Source: Macrothele yani (Eukaryota; Arthropoda; Arachnida; Araneae; Macrothelidae). Taken from it: a DNA stretch of 64,000 nt. The stretch is from the NCBI GenBank assembly GCA_039090855.1, contig CM076990.1, forward strand, positions 203,675,232-203,739,231, given 5' to 3'. Of the stretch, positions 1-10,205 are shown in pieces; position 1 is the first letter of the stretch; each line of letters starts with the position of its first letter. Under the pieces are notes generated by a model, which worked only from the letters and a program-made list of their open reading frames with translations, did not search any database and was not told the origin of the DNA. The translations under genes were made by a program, and so were the position numbers.

Positions 1-236
1 AGCTTTCGCACTCCACGGGAAGGCTTTTTCAGGGCAATGGTAGACATTTATGTCTACCGTTGTCTTGAAAATGGTAGACATAACGGTAGGCATTTTTTTG
101 TCTACCATTGCTTTGGAAAAGCCTCCCAGTGGAGGACATAAATGTCTACCATTGCCTTGAAAATTGCAAACATAATAGTAGGCATTTTTATGTCGAACAT
201 TGCCTTGAAAAAGCCTCGTATTGGAGTGCGAAAGCT
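1..236. repeat. Foldback (palindromic) element, family F
   Basis: The first ~50 bases and the last ~50 bases (about 187-236) are near-perfect inverted repeats beginning agctttcgcactcca. Inside are further inverted copies of a gtagaca / tgtctac motif, and a second copy of the terminal motif at about 113-135, so the unit looks like two overlapping hairpins. The arm matches the arms at 29021-29210 and, less fully, the sequences at 36226-36250 and 41470-41515, so this is a dispersed family. The window starts on its first base, so the left edge could be cut. No coding capacity. Confidence 0.75.
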
Positions 237-446
237 TGGCGAATCTTTGTGCTTATTACACCACAAAAATAAACGGATTTAATACGCTATATGCGTTTCT
301 TGAGTATTCACAGTCTGGTGTATTTACACTACCGTTAGACTATCTTGATTTCAATTTCCATACTGTAGTATAAAGCACATGGATTCCTCTGGCAGACTCC
401 TTTCTATGAAATCGCTCTGCAATACGAAGAAAATGAAATTAAACAC

Positions 447-602
447 GTGTGACGTGCCTGCCTCGCTGGATGCACACGACATAAAGGCAGATAGCAGCAA
501 AACGAACGTCTGCGTAGCTCAGTTGGTATAGCGACTTGTTCCGGACTCGGGTTCGATCCCCGGCGTGGACCAAACCTCACAGAGACATTTACTTCGTTAT
601 AA
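447..602 (+). mobile_element. SINE-A copy 1 (tRNA-derived)
   Basis: tRNA-derived short retroposon. It has a leader (gacgtgcctgcctcgctgg), an A-box-like tagctcagttgg near 516, a B-box ggttcgatccc near 550, and a short tail ending in acttcgttata. Three more copies lie in the window (868-1036, 2047-2206 and 13741-13904, the last two inverted). The leader upstream of the tRNA-like part and the shared tail show that this is a SINE and not a tRNA gene. Confidence 0.85.
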
Positions 603-867
603 TGGCGCCCGAACTTCGCGGATCACCCGGCAGTTCAAGATCTCGCAATGGTGTAATGTTCTTTCCACACCGCGAGACAAGAAAAATAAGAGAATCCCTT
701 CCCCAGCGCTTCGAAAAATAAATGTGCGTGACGTTGTATTCCACACACTAGATTGACTGGGAGTTCTCAAGTGCACGTTCTACAGCGGATGGCTGCCTGC
801 AACGATTCATGGTCACGGCTTACCGGTGGGCCATGCTCCCGGCCCTCTTTCGGAGGGGGGGGGGGGA
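603..867. other. Spacer between two SINE-A copies
   Basis: Unassigned sequence ending in a run of about 14 G. No coding signal that I trust. It is bounded on both sides by SINE-A copies in the same orientation. A paralogous locus at 16.3 kb lacks the whole SINE-spacer-SINE block, so the spacer may have travelled with the SINEs. Confidence 0.5.
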
Positions 868-1036
868 GATGTGACGTGCCTGTCCCGCTGGACGCATACG
901 ACATAAATGCAGATTGCAGCATGAACGAGCGTCTGTGTTGCTCAGTTGGTAGAGCGACTTGTTCCGGAATAACGGGACTCGGGTCCGATCCCCAGCGTGG
1001 GCAAAAAATGAGGGAGAAATTTACTTCGTTATACAC
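868..1036 (+). mobile_element. SINE-A copy 2 (tRNA-derived)
   Basis: Same family as 447-602, in the same orientation: leader gtgacgtgcctgtcccgctg, A-box-like region at about 937 (gctcagttggtagagcg), B-box-like ggtccgatccc at about 984, tail acttcgttata. The B-box carries a T-to-C change relative to the other copies. Confidence 0.85.
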
Positions 1037-1172
1037 AACATAAAACCTACGTAACAGAACCAACTTCTCAGACAGTTGTTCGATCACGAGCGTGTTGCCA
1101 CAGATGAAGTCGTTTGTCTTACTAACTTTATTTTATTTTCCGGTATTTTCCCTTGATTTCACGTATCATGCG
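1037..1172. repeat. Dispersed repeat, paralogous to 16321-16466
   Basis: This stretch aligns almost base for base with 16321-16466 (shared landmarks: cctacgtaacagaac, gttcgatcacg, tcgtttgtcttactaac). The bases left of the SINE-A pair (about 405-447) align with 16282-16321. The two loci are therefore copies of one larger repeat that differ by a 585-bp insertion at 448-1032. Confidence 0.75.
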
Positions 1173-2046
1173 ATGAGGGTGAGATTAGGAAGGCGCTGCA
1201 AAGGGAGATCCGGAAAACAAGGTCCCGACCAATACACGCCATAGCACGTGAGTTCCAGATGGCCACAGATGTTTACACTCGGTATAATGGCCAAGCAGCC
1301 CCCATAAATCTCTAATCGCAAAGACCAATAAATCCACAAGGATACCATGGTGTCAACATCTCAAAATCTGGACATTAGAGCAATGGCGGCAGGTGTTGCG
1401 GAGCGACGAATCCCGCTTCACATTATTCCTATCAAAAGGAAGTGTAGGTTTGGCTGTTTCCCGGAGAACGTCTGCTTCTGGAGTGTGCAGTTCCGACTAT
1501 GAAGCACCAAGGCGGTGGAGTTATGGTATGTGGTTGTTTGAACAGGTACGGTGTGGGCCCATTAGCTGTTATTCATGGCAACATGTATTCCGTGCTCTCA
1601 TGAATTCCGTGCTCTATAGAGATATTCTGGATAACTCAGTGCTCCGAACGTTATTGCAGTTCTACGAACACGACGATTGTTTCTCCGGGCGAAAATTCCA
1701 CCTGTTATCATTTCAGAGCGACAATGGAGTGCCATGAGGGAAATCAGGTCTAGCGGATGCACTGGCCTACTCAGAGCTCCGATCTCAATCCCATTGAACA
1801 CCTATGGCATAAAAGTGAACGACGGTGAGGTCTAGACCAACACGACCTTCTTCACTGACTGAGTTGGAAGATGTACTCAAGGTGAAATGGAGAAACATTC
1901 CGCTCTCCGCACTCCCTGGATTTGTGAATATTTTACACCGACGGGTGGCTGCTGTTATTTCTGCAAATGGACGACCTACCCGGTACTGCTGTAAATACAG
2001 TACTGTTTTTCTATTTAGTTACAGTGTCCAATCACTTTTGTCCACT
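1160..2046 (+). pseudogene. Tc1-family transposase remnant
   Basis: Conceptual translation with frameshifts shows Tc1 landmarks in order: a first-Asp motif SDESRFTLF at about 1402, RDILDNSVL at about 1620, a damaged second-Asp region near 1715, SDLNPIEHLW at about 1780, and a C-terminal RRVAAVISANG run at about 1945. The 3' end finishes with a terminal-repeat-like acagtgtccaatcactttt (about 2021-2039) directly against an inverted SINE-A at 2047. The left terminal repeat is not recognisable. Several frameshifts and stops make this a dead copy. Tc1 transposases cut and paste DNA into TA sites. Confidence 0.75.
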
Positions 2047-2206
2047 ATAACGAAGTAAATTTCTCCGTCATTTTTGTCCACGCCGGACATCGAACCTGGG
2101 TCCCTTCATTCCGAGATAAGGCGCTCTCCCAACTGAGCTACGCGGACGTATGCTCTCGCTGCTATCTGCCTTTATCTCATGTGCGTCCTGTAGGGCAGGC
2201 ACGTCA
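2047..2206 (-). mobile_element. SINE-A copy 3 (inverted)
   Basis: Reverse complement of the SINE-A unit: tail tataacgaagtaaat at 2047, B-box complement at about 2088-2100, A-box complement ccaactgagcta at about 2128, leader ending ggcaggcacgtcaca at about 2203. It abuts the end of the Tc1 remnant with no spacer. Confidence 0.85.
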
Positions 2207-2230
2207 CACCACATAGTGTACAGCGAAATA

Positions 2231-3450
2231 CACTGAAGAGCAACTGAATTAGATATACCTGTCTAGTAACGTATAGCACCATCTTTCGCCCTAATGACGG
2301 CGGCGATTCGTCTCGCCATGGACTTGACAAGACTCCGAAAGCTTTGGGAAGCCATACGGATCCATGACCCCTGAACAAGCTCCCACAGTTCACGAAGATT
2401 TGATGGAAGGCGGTCAGAGCCTCGAACATCTCTCTCGATGGCATCTCAGATGTAATCGATGGGATTGAGGTCAGGTGACCTAGGTGGCCAAGGAATTGAG
2501 GTCACGTCGGTGGAGTGTTCATCCAACCATTCGGATACAATTCGGGAGCGATGGCACGGTGCATTGTCTTGTTGCAGAATGAGGTCCCCAGTGGGATGTT
2601 GAACACGCACAAACGGGAGCAAATGGTCGTCCACGATATCCCGGTAACGTTGACCTGTGAGGGACGATGTCACACGTACCAGGGGTCCCATTTCAGTCCA
2701 CGTAAACAGTCCCCAGACGAGAATGCCACCCCCACCAGCTTGAAGAGTGCCCTGCTGGCAAGAAGGATCCATCGCTTCCTGTGGTTTGCGCAGTATTCGT
2801 ATCCTGCCATGCGCATGTACCAACGTGAATCTCGACTCATCAGTTCGGGCAACATTTTCCCACATATCCTGGGTTCAGTGGCGATGTTCCCGCTTCCATG
2901 CTAAACTTTTCACCCTGTGATGTGCGGTCAGCAGCGGTACCCTCGTAGGACGATGGCTTCTGTACCCCATAGCGAGGAGATGGTTCTGGACGGTGTGGCT
3001 GCTTACACGTTTTTGTGCACCAGCGTTAAACTGCCGAATGATTTCTTGCACTGTGGCCCGTCTATCCGCTGTTACAATGCGAGCTAGCCGACGATGACCC
3101 CGCTCATCCACACGCTGTTGCCCACGGCAGTTGGCCCTTGCAGGAATGGTTTTACCGGATTCGATGTACTCACGGTGCACCAGTGACACAGCGGATCGTG
3201 AAAATCCCAGTGCCTGCACGACTTCCGAGATAGAGTGACCCATTCGTCGGGCCTCGACAATTTGCCCACGATCAAATGCGCGTAGATCCTTCGTCTTATT
3301 CATACTGCGTCCGACTCTTACTGATTCCCGTCGCATCACTCCTTATATTGTCGGATCGCTGCATACGTCATGTCGTTGCCGTTTATAGGGCCGCCCACAG
3401 CGCCACATTTGCATAACGCCAGCTGTCTCTTATTCAATTGCTCTTCAGTG
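2231..3450 (-). mobile_element. Tc1-family transposon, complete ends
   Basis: Terminal inverted repeats CACTGAAGAGCAA at 2231 and its complement ttgctcttcagtg at 3438-3450, flanked on both sides by TA (2229-2230 and 3451-3452), which is the Tc1/mariner target duplication. Total length is about 1.22 kb, normal for Tc1. It contains one transposase reading frame on the minus strand. The termini look mobilisable in trans, but the gene is interrupted by stops. Confidence 0.9.
2263..3339 (-). pseudogene. Tc1 transposase, one frame with two nonsense codons
   Basis: One uninterrupted frame of about 359 codons from 3339 down to 2263, with no frameshift but two in-frame TGA codons (2875-2877 and 2446-2448). 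Both sit where relatives have Trp (before TQDMWENV and after NPIDYI). The N-terminus has the helix-turn-helix with GHSISEVVQALGFSRSAVS. The DDE core is visible as TDESRFTLVH, QQDNAPCH and SPDLNPIDYI, and the C-terminus as SMARRIAAVIRAK. In the third motif the usual Glu of NPIE is Asp. A start at 3303 (MNKTKDLR) is also plausible. Dead but recently so, since only point changes break it. Confidence 0.85.
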
Positions 3451-3452
3451 TA

Positions 3453-4192
3453 TGGGAAAAGCATGAGTTTGCAAGTTAAGTCGAATAACTTGTAGCGTCT
3501 GATCTTGTGTTTGTTGATGCTCATGGCGAAAGTGAGACGAACAGGAAACTGTAGATGTTGAAACTAAAATCGAAGGTCAGATGTGATAACTGGAATGCGT
3601 GGAATAAACACATGGAGTCGTGATGTTAATTTCGACGACATTTTACAAGCGTTTCTCAACAGTCAGTTGTGTTCCATTGCAGATTGTTGGTGGATTCTGT
3701 TCAGATAAAGATTAAAAAAAAAGCAGAATTAGATGGGAGAATAAGCGAAAGAAGAAACAGCAACGTTAAGATCTGAAGAAATGAAATGACAGAAAATTAA
3801 CATTTTTTTCACATTTCATTTCTTGTATTATATTTGCATTTCGTTAAATTATATTTTCCCTCTTTAATATAATCATGTTTCCCCTCTTTGATATAATCGC
3901 GTTTCTACTTTTTGTTAGATAGTATAACTATTTATAACGCGGAGTAACACATGCAGAGCCGCGGTGTGGAACCTAAAGAAGCCCGCTGACAACTGATCCG
4001 GAAGGATACACGCATCGGAGTTCTAACACAGCAAACAACAAGATCAAATTTAAAATCGCAAACTGTGCGAGGTATGTGAAATTTAAAACAATGGTTGAAA
4101 AACCCTCGTTAAAATCTTCCCGAAGATATATTTTGGAACTGTTTATAATGCGTGGTAACCCACGAAGAGCCGTAGTCTAAAACGTAAATGAA
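3453..4192. other. AT-rich stretch, nothing recognised
   Basis: A 740-base AT-rich region with short homopolymer and tttaatataatc repeats near 3860-3900. I see no coding run, terminal repeat or RNA signal. It separates the Tc1 at 2231-3450 from a SINE-B copy. Confidence 0.5.
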
Positions 4193-4418
4193 ACCACCGG
4201 TGTCGCCACGGTATAAGCGATGGCTTCTGATCATTCGTCCGAAAGGGGTCCGGGTTCGAATCTCGGTGGGGCATGGATGTCGTGTTTGTCTTACGGCGCT
4301 GGCTATCTCTCTTCCTTGGAATATGTGACCCTAAATTAGGGACGGGCGACTGCTTATAGCCCATTGAGTTTCTCACGGTGATCGTTGAACCTTCAACCTA
4401 AAAAAAAAAAAAAAAAAA
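4193..4418 (+). mobile_element. SINE-B copy (tRNA-derived, poly-A tail)
   Basis: Second SINE family. The head has an A-box-like tataagcgatgg, a B-box gggttcgaatctc at about 4251, and a shared body (catggatgtcgtgtttgtc, ctctcttccttgg, ccctaaattagggacggg, ttatagcccattgag) followed by A18. At least eight further copies or pieces occur in the window (7365-7719, 7788, 10050, 11492, 13905, 27735, 57830, 58236). Confidence 0.85.
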
Positions 4419-4419
4419 A

Positions 4420-4929
4420 GTCCGTCGGCCGCGAAAGGATGCCTTTGCTGTCCCACATAGGTTTGTTGCTTTAGTCTGACTCGAGAAATCCACCCCTAAG
4501 TATGTAAAAGATTGGCACATATAAATTTCTACGCCAATATACGTAAATGGATTTTTGTAATAGCTTCTACCACATTTAAAATGAGCAACGAGTTTAGAAA
4601 AGATACAGTAAGGGCCCACCGATTCATCTCGTGTAATTAAAATGAACCCAGAGAGGCGTTACAATCATGACGTCACACCTCTTCCGGCATACCAGTGAGA
4701 CGACCGAGATCAAAACATCACTTTGTGTTATTAGAGACGATTGTAAAACGACAGAATGGGACTGTCGTTTACTGAGTTTTTCGCTCTGTGTCTTTAAATT
4801 TCAGCATCTGGATTCAGAAAAAAATATAGTGATAATTATGGAGGATGTTCACACATGTTTGGAACGATTTCCCAGCAATATAATTAAAGTTTTAAACAAA
4901 ATTATTTTGTTTCTAAACGTTCTATCTGG
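4420..4929. other. Unassigned stretch
   Basis: AT-rich sequence between a SINE-B poly-A tail and the outer mariner. No family recognised. An open stretch at 4667-4975 overlaps the mariner end on the other strand and has no recognisable motif, so I do not call it a gene. Confidence 0.4.
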
Positions 4930-5445
4930 TAGCCCTTTCTCTGCATATGAACCTACATCTAGATTTCTAAGATAACAGTGCATTTCTTAAAACAGGTTTT
5001 AATTCCACTCCACTTCCACCGTTTTCCATAGTCCAAACATCGTATCAGGTCTGCGTTTAGAAAGCGCTCTTTTTTAGCAGCCCAAAGGCACAGTTGATGG
5101 CACATCAGGAGACTTTGAAGGATTATGGTATAGACTTGATACCGGTCTCAGTTTTCATTTTTTCAAGAAATAGAATGATTTATTTGGATGTATGACTGGT
5201 AGTCTTATCCTGATGGAGTTCTACTCTTTGAAGGCTCTGTGGATAAAAGAATGGTGTTTCCTCTTTAAATATAGGAGTTAAAACATTGTTTTGGTAATAT
5301 GTCAATTTTAACATTCTTTTCAAATTTTCTTAACTACAATTTTCCATAGTACGAGAAACCAGCACTAATTGTGAATCGTTTACTGAAACTTCCTTTGGAT
5401 TCTTGTATCCAAGTTTGTAAGTCTTTATCTGCTCTTTTGCAATAG

Positions 5446-6718
5446 TTAGGTGAACAAATAAGGTTTAAAGCGTTTTTTTGTGTGACGTATACCACTAATT
5501 TACATATCCGATATTCCCCGCTTTATGGTCATGTGACCGTAACTGGTATAGAGTATAAAATGTGACACAGAAGTTTGCCCAACAGTCAAACGCACTTGCA
5601 CATCGGTAGGTTAAAGATGACAAGCGATACTGCATTTATTATACACTGTATTTGTTACGAATTTCATCAAGGAAAATATGCTGCAAAAGCATGGGCATCG
5701 ATTTGTTCAGTTCTGGGGGAGAATATAGTAACGAAAAGCACGTGTGAGTTTTGATTTAGACGGTTTAAAGCAGGTGATTTTTATCTTAGCGATCGAAAAC
5801 GTAGCGGCACCCCCCAGAGGGTTGCACAATAGGAACTGCAAGCATTGCTGGATGAAAATTCGTCTCAAACGCAAAAAGAACTAGCTAAACATTTAGGGGT
5901 AATTCAGCAAACCATTTCCAATCGTTTACGTGCAATGATAAAGATTCAGAAGGAAGGAAAATGGGTGCCACATGATCTGAGCCAGAGGAACAAGGATGAG
6001 CGTGTCATGAAGTGCTTGAATCTGTTGAATAAACAACACAGAAAATATTTCCTGTGGAAAATCGTTAGGGATGATGAAAAGTGGATATGGTACGACAGTT
6101 CCAAACGCAGAAAACACTGGGTAGACTCCAGTGAAGCAAAGACTTCGACACCGAAACGCAATATTCACTGCAACAAAGTTCTTCTGTGCATCTGGTGGGA
6201 TATGAAGGGTGTGCTCTATTATGAACTATTGGAACAAGGTCAAGCAGTTACTGCTGATCACTACAGGCAACAGTTGCTGCGATTGAACTTGGAAATCTTT
6301 CGGAAACGTCCATTCGCAGGCAAAGGATTGCGTCCCGTGAAATTACTGCATGACAACGCCAGGCCGGATGTCGCGAAAGCGGTCAAAGAAACGCTATTGA
6401 TGCTTGGCTGGGACGTTTTGGAGCATCCGGCCTATAGTCCCGACATATCATCTTGAGACTATCATTTGCTTCGATCAATGCAACATGGTTTGTCTGCCGT
6501 ACGGTTCCGGACATGTGACGAAGTGCCAAAATGGGTTGACGACTTCGTGTCACACGACGAAGTATTCTTCATGGCTGGAATCCGTCAGCTGCCAGACCGA
6601 TGGCGGAAGGTGTTAGATAATGACTGCGCATATTTTGATTCATAAAGGTATTGTTGTTTTCTCTCAAATTACATGCTTTTGTGTCTAAAAACGCTTTAAA
6701 GCTTATTTGTATACTTAA
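5446..6718 (+). mobile_element. mariner transposon, complete ends
   Basis: Terminal inverted repeats: TTAGGTGAACAAATAAGG at 5446 and the complement of TTAAGTATACAAATAAGC ending at 6718, about 37 bases each with a few mismatches. TA follows the right end. The length, about 1.27 kb, is typical of mariner. It sits inside an older mariner on the opposite strand. Confidence 0.85.
5617..6645 (+). pseudogene. mariner transposase, nonsense-inactivated
   Basis: One frame of 343 codons, close to the usual mariner length of about 345, beginning MTSDTAFIIHC. The paired helix-turn-helix runs through YEFHQGKYAAKAWASIC and SSQTQKELAKHLG. The first catalytic region is VRDDEKWIWYD, the second HDNARPD and the third YSPDIS...DYHL. 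Three in-frame stops: a TGA after CEF where relatives have Trp, a TAG at about 5830, and a TGA just before DYHL at about 6454. HDNARPH is the usual form of the second motif, so the final Asp here is another change. No frameshift seen. Confidence 0.9.
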
Positions 6719-7364
6719 TAGGTCAACCTTTTTTTGTTAGAGTCGTTTAGGTAGATCCATGCTTCATCAATAGTCACAATAAATTTCCATCACTTTCCGG
6801 CTAAGTAATTTTCATGAAGAAGTCAGCACCATGCTCTGCCCTCAGCTACGTGCCTAAGCAAAAGGCTGTGAACATTATGTTTTGTCAGATTCAAATCTTT
6901 GTTTACAACCTTGTTTACAGCTGATACAAATATTTTTAACGACTTAGTGATTCCTCTTTGGGTCGTGGATTTTCTGTTGAGACAATTTGAAAGCACCACT
7001 TTCTAATGAACAGGTTCACTGATTCCAGCGGCGTCATCTCCGCTTCTTAGACAGCGAATATATTCGTTCGAGCTGATTTCAACCCATTTTGCTAACCCTG
7101 AGTTAATTCATTACAACCTGCTAAAGGGTTAAAGTACGTTCAGCAGATGTTTGAATGAAACGAATTATCGCACAAAAACTTCATGAAATCTGACCTGCTT
7201 CAAAAGATAATTTGCCAGAAAAGCGTAAACAGCGTTAGATAGATAATAGTAATTAAGAGAAATACCGGCTACGCATGCCTCAGCTTTATCTACTTGAATA
7301 CATTTGTCGTGAAAACTACATTTGTGTGTGTTTCGAGGTAACGACCACCATGAGCAATCCTAAT

Positions 7365-7719
7365 GGCTAAAAGTTGTCCCCGTCCCTAATTTATAGACAC
7401 TGGTTACAGAAAAGGGACAGAGCCCGTGGTGACAGACAAACACACCACTAATGCCTCATCCGAGATTCGAAACCAGGTTCATCTCGGATAACTTGTTAGA
7501 AATCAGCACCCCATACTACTTGGCTACCGGGCTTCTGAAGGGCTATAAGTTGTCCACGTCCCTAATTTATAGACACTGGTTACAGGAAAGGGACAGAGCC
7601 CGTGGTGACAGACAAACCCACCTCCAATGCCTCATCCGGGATTCGAATCCAGGTTCATCTCGGACAACTGGTTAGAAATCAGCACCGCATACTACTTGGC
7701 TACCGGGCTTCTGAACTAA
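7365..7719 (-). mobile_element. SINE-B-related tandem duplicate
   Basis: Two head-to-tail copies of a ~178-bp inverted SINE-B-like unit (7365-7541 and 7542-7719), each with ctaatttatagacactgg, gacagagcccgtggtgac and ccgggcttctgaa. The second keeps a clean B-box complement (gggattcgaatcc). The duplication starts and stops at the same point in the SINE. A further piece of tail precedes it at about 7335. Confidence 0.75.
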
Positions 7720-7787
7720 AAACTATGCATTCGAAAGCTTTCAGCTTGGGTTAGTGCACTAAGAATCGAATGGGGTAAGGTATCATA

Positions 7788-8001
7788 ACCGCTCCGTGGA
7801 CCCGTGGTCTAAGCGCTGGCATCTGACCATTCGTCCGAGATGAGTAGAGGTTCAAATCCCGGTAAGGCATGGATATTGTGTTCGTCTTTTGGCACTGGCT
7901 GTCTCGCTTTCCTTGAGCCAGCGACCCTAAATTCGGGATAGGTGACTGTTTATAGCCCAATTAGTTGCTCGCGGTGGTTGGTAAACCTCCAAACAAAATA
8001 A
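7788..8001 (+). mobile_element. SINE-B copy
   Basis: Same family as 4193-4418: A-box-like gtggtctaagcgctgg, B-box ggttcaaatccc at about 7850, body with ttcgtcttttggcactgg and ccctaaattcggg, tail ending in aaacaaaataaa. Confidence 0.8.
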
Positions 8002-8679
8002 AACTTGTAGTTTTAGTGTAACGCAGTTACATAATTTTCGTGCAACACATAAGTTGATAGGCATTCAACTTAATCTATGTGTTACACGATATAGTTTGCT
8101 GTCATATTTCTAGAAGAGAAGATAGTGTGGTCACCAGGCTGGGAGGAGGAGGAGGGGAAGAGTGACCTCCAGACGAGCAGCGTTTCTCTTAGCCCACCTT
8201 TTGGCCACCCAAAAGTGCTGGAGTGCTCCGGAGTCACGTGGGAGATTTATGATCCATAAAGTTTGTAACATGAGGTTAAGCTGTGCGTTGATAGTTCGCG
8301 GCACCAGAAAGGGAGAATGCGTTTTCCAAATCAGTTTGAGACGCTCTTGAGTGGCCGCAAGAGAACAGCTTATGTTATCATTCGCTCTTTTTTCACCTCT
8401 GTTTCAACACCCTCAACAGCAGCCAAATTCGCCTTCGGTAGTGGTTGAAGTACTTGCTTGCTAAATATGGCGTTAGAATCGGTGCCCATGTGTTCAGAAG
8501 CACTTATTCTGACCCATTGTCTTTCTGTCCCTATTGCTGTACCCTTGGATTAATTACCACTGGGACTGGAAGAATAGGTAAACAGTTTTTCAGAAAACAT
8601 ACTGTCATTATCTGTGCAATTCTTCATAGACATGAAGTAAGGAAAAAGACTTCTTTTACTTTGTGAATCACAGGTAGTC
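8002..8679. other. Unassigned, with an imperfect hairpin
   Basis: The stretch holds an imperfect inverted repeat at about 8041-8090 (caacacataagttga against its near complement) and otherwise no recognisable family. A purine-rich ggaggaggagg run lies at about 8143-8160. Confidence 0.4.
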
Positions 8680-9480
8680 AGACAGAATAGGTTTTCCGAA
8701 CGTAGAAAGACAAGGATGGTAACGACCATTTTTAAACGTACACCGGTTGTCCGAAAACAAACTGACAATGTTTTTGTAAAAAATATGCCTGCCAAGATAG
8801 TGGTCATCTTTTTCGAAATACTGTCCATTGCACCGAATACAGGAGTCCCAACGTTCAACCTACTTTTCGAATATCTCTTGGAATTCTTCTTAAATGCTGT
8901 TGAAGAACCCCTGCGCAGCAGTAATAAGTTGTTGATCAATCTCAAATGGTCGTAACCGTAACGTCTTTTTTTAAAATGGGAAACAACCAGAATTAGCATG
9001 ATGACAAGTCTGGACGATATGCTGGTTGGGGCATCAACTTAATATTCATTTTATCTAAATAAGAAACGATAAAACTGGCAATGTGCGGTCCTGCATTTTG
9101 CCGCACATGTCAAGAACCCAAGTTGAACAAACTCATTTCATGCCCAAACGCTCGGTTAAAATTCTGCGAATTGATGATTTTGAGATGTGAACTTTATCTT
9201 CGATATCTCTGTCTGATTGATAGGTGTCTGTCTTCTGGTATAATAACACCTATTGTATTTATGCTTACCACTGTAACACTCATTGTAGGTCTTCCTCCAT
9301 GCACGACTAAAGCCGTCGACTCACGACCATCCATAAATTATTTTATACCATCTGTAAATTGTTGATTTTCCTAGACATTCACCTTTATAAGCCTCTTGTA
9401 TAAGACGGAAGTTCTATCCGTCAGACTTCTTAAGTCGACAGCAAAATGTAATGGCGGATTTGCGTTCCTTTTTCATATTC
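8680..9480 (-). pseudogene. Internally deleted mariner-type transposase
   Basis: Minus-strand translation gives the N-terminal helix-turn-helix domain of mariner-type transposases (KERKSAITFCCRLKKS, GKSTIYRWYK, then EDRHLSIRQ and KIINSQNF with frameshifts). It passes at about 9070-9100 straight into AGPHIASFIVSYLDKM, that is, just after the second catalytic Asp, then MPQPAYRPDLSS and a C-terminal FEK..ERWDSCIRCNGQYFE. The first catalytic block is missing, so this is an internal deletion derivative in addition to carrying stops. Confidence 0.8.
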
Positions 9481-9492
9481 ACCCTTTCGAAA

Positions 9493-9656
9493 ATGATCAT
9501 ATGTAGAGGATTTTAGGAAGGGAGTGTCTGACCTCAGGTCTTAGACAACCCTTAGGAATAGGAAACTAGGAGATTTGGGATAGAGCGCTCGATAGGAAAG
9601 TGACACGGAAGCGAAGTTGAAAGGGGGAGGAAGACGCCCTTATTTATTACCGGGGG
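9493..9656 (-). mobile_element. SINE-D tail fragment
   Basis: Aligns along its whole length with 43125-43289 (shared gatcatatgtagagg, gtctgacctcaggtctta, cccttatttattaccgggg). At 43 kb this sequence is joined to a tRNA-like head, so here only the head-distal part remains. Confidence 0.7.
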
Positions 9657-10049
9657 CCAGTACCCGAGACCCTTTCGAAAAATCACAGCGCGAAAACACT
9701 TATTAGGGGTTCACGAAACAACGATCATTAAACTGCTCACTACCGACGACGCATGCGTGATAAACAGGTGTGGCCGGTTGCTATAGTTACTACAACGACT
9801 GCCGTTTTTTCGAGACTCGTGCCAAGGTCGAACGCAGTATTGCACACTTTTTATAAACACGTTCTCAGTTGTTTTGGGACAAGCTATGCATGCATGAATA
9901 CAGCGTGGAGTAATATTTAAATACATTTTTCTTTTTGTTGTTGAGAATGGGATCAGCCTAGGGTAAAACCTATATAAAACGAAAATATTTGGAAGCATTC
10001 TTGCCAAGCACTAGTTTGTCCGCATAGAACACTTAATGACTAGCAATTT
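9657..10049. other. Unassigned stretch
   Basis: No recognised family. A 98-codon open run on the minus strand (9711-10007) has no motif I can name and is probably chance. Confidence 0.35.
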
Positions 10050-10205
10050 CACGAAGGCTCCGGGTTCGAATGCCGGTAAGGCATGGATGTTGTGTTTGTG
10101 TTACGGCACTGGCTCTCTCCCTTCCCTGGAACCAGTGACCCTAAATTCGGAACGAGCGACTGCTTATAGCCTATCGAGTTGCTAAACCTTGAATAAAAAA
10201 ATATA
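10050..10205 (+). mobile_element. SINE-B copy, 5'-truncated
   Basis: Begins just before the B-box (gggttcgaatgccgg at about 10062) and keeps the family body and tail through ctataagcctatcgagttgc and a short A run. The A-box part is absent. Confidence 0.75.

Larger units (their letters stand above)
4930..7200 (-). pseudogene. Old mariner transposase, split by a nested mariner
   Basis: Reading the minus strand, 7200-6721 gives a degraded mariner N-terminal and first-catalytic part, ending in VTIDEAWIYLNDSNKK at about 6727-6775. The reading resumes at 5445 and goes down to about 4930 with SFSKRF, FYPQSLQRVELHQDK (second Asp region), CAFGLLK and a C-terminal KSRCRFI. The gap is exactly the inner element 5446-6718. 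Multiple stops and at least one frameshift show that it was dead before, or long after, the inner insertion. Terminal repeats are not recognised. Confidence 0.75.

Noticed and set aside
447..602. tRNA genes at SINE heads (also 868, 2047, 4193, 13741, 28014, 43125, 56457, 57830)
   Set aside because: A- and B-box motifs are present, but each is embedded in a longer repeated unit with a shared body and tail and no cloverleaf I could complete; these are SINEs.
767..1087. 106-codon minus-strand frame
   Set aside because: Lies antisense to SINE-A and its G-run; no motif.
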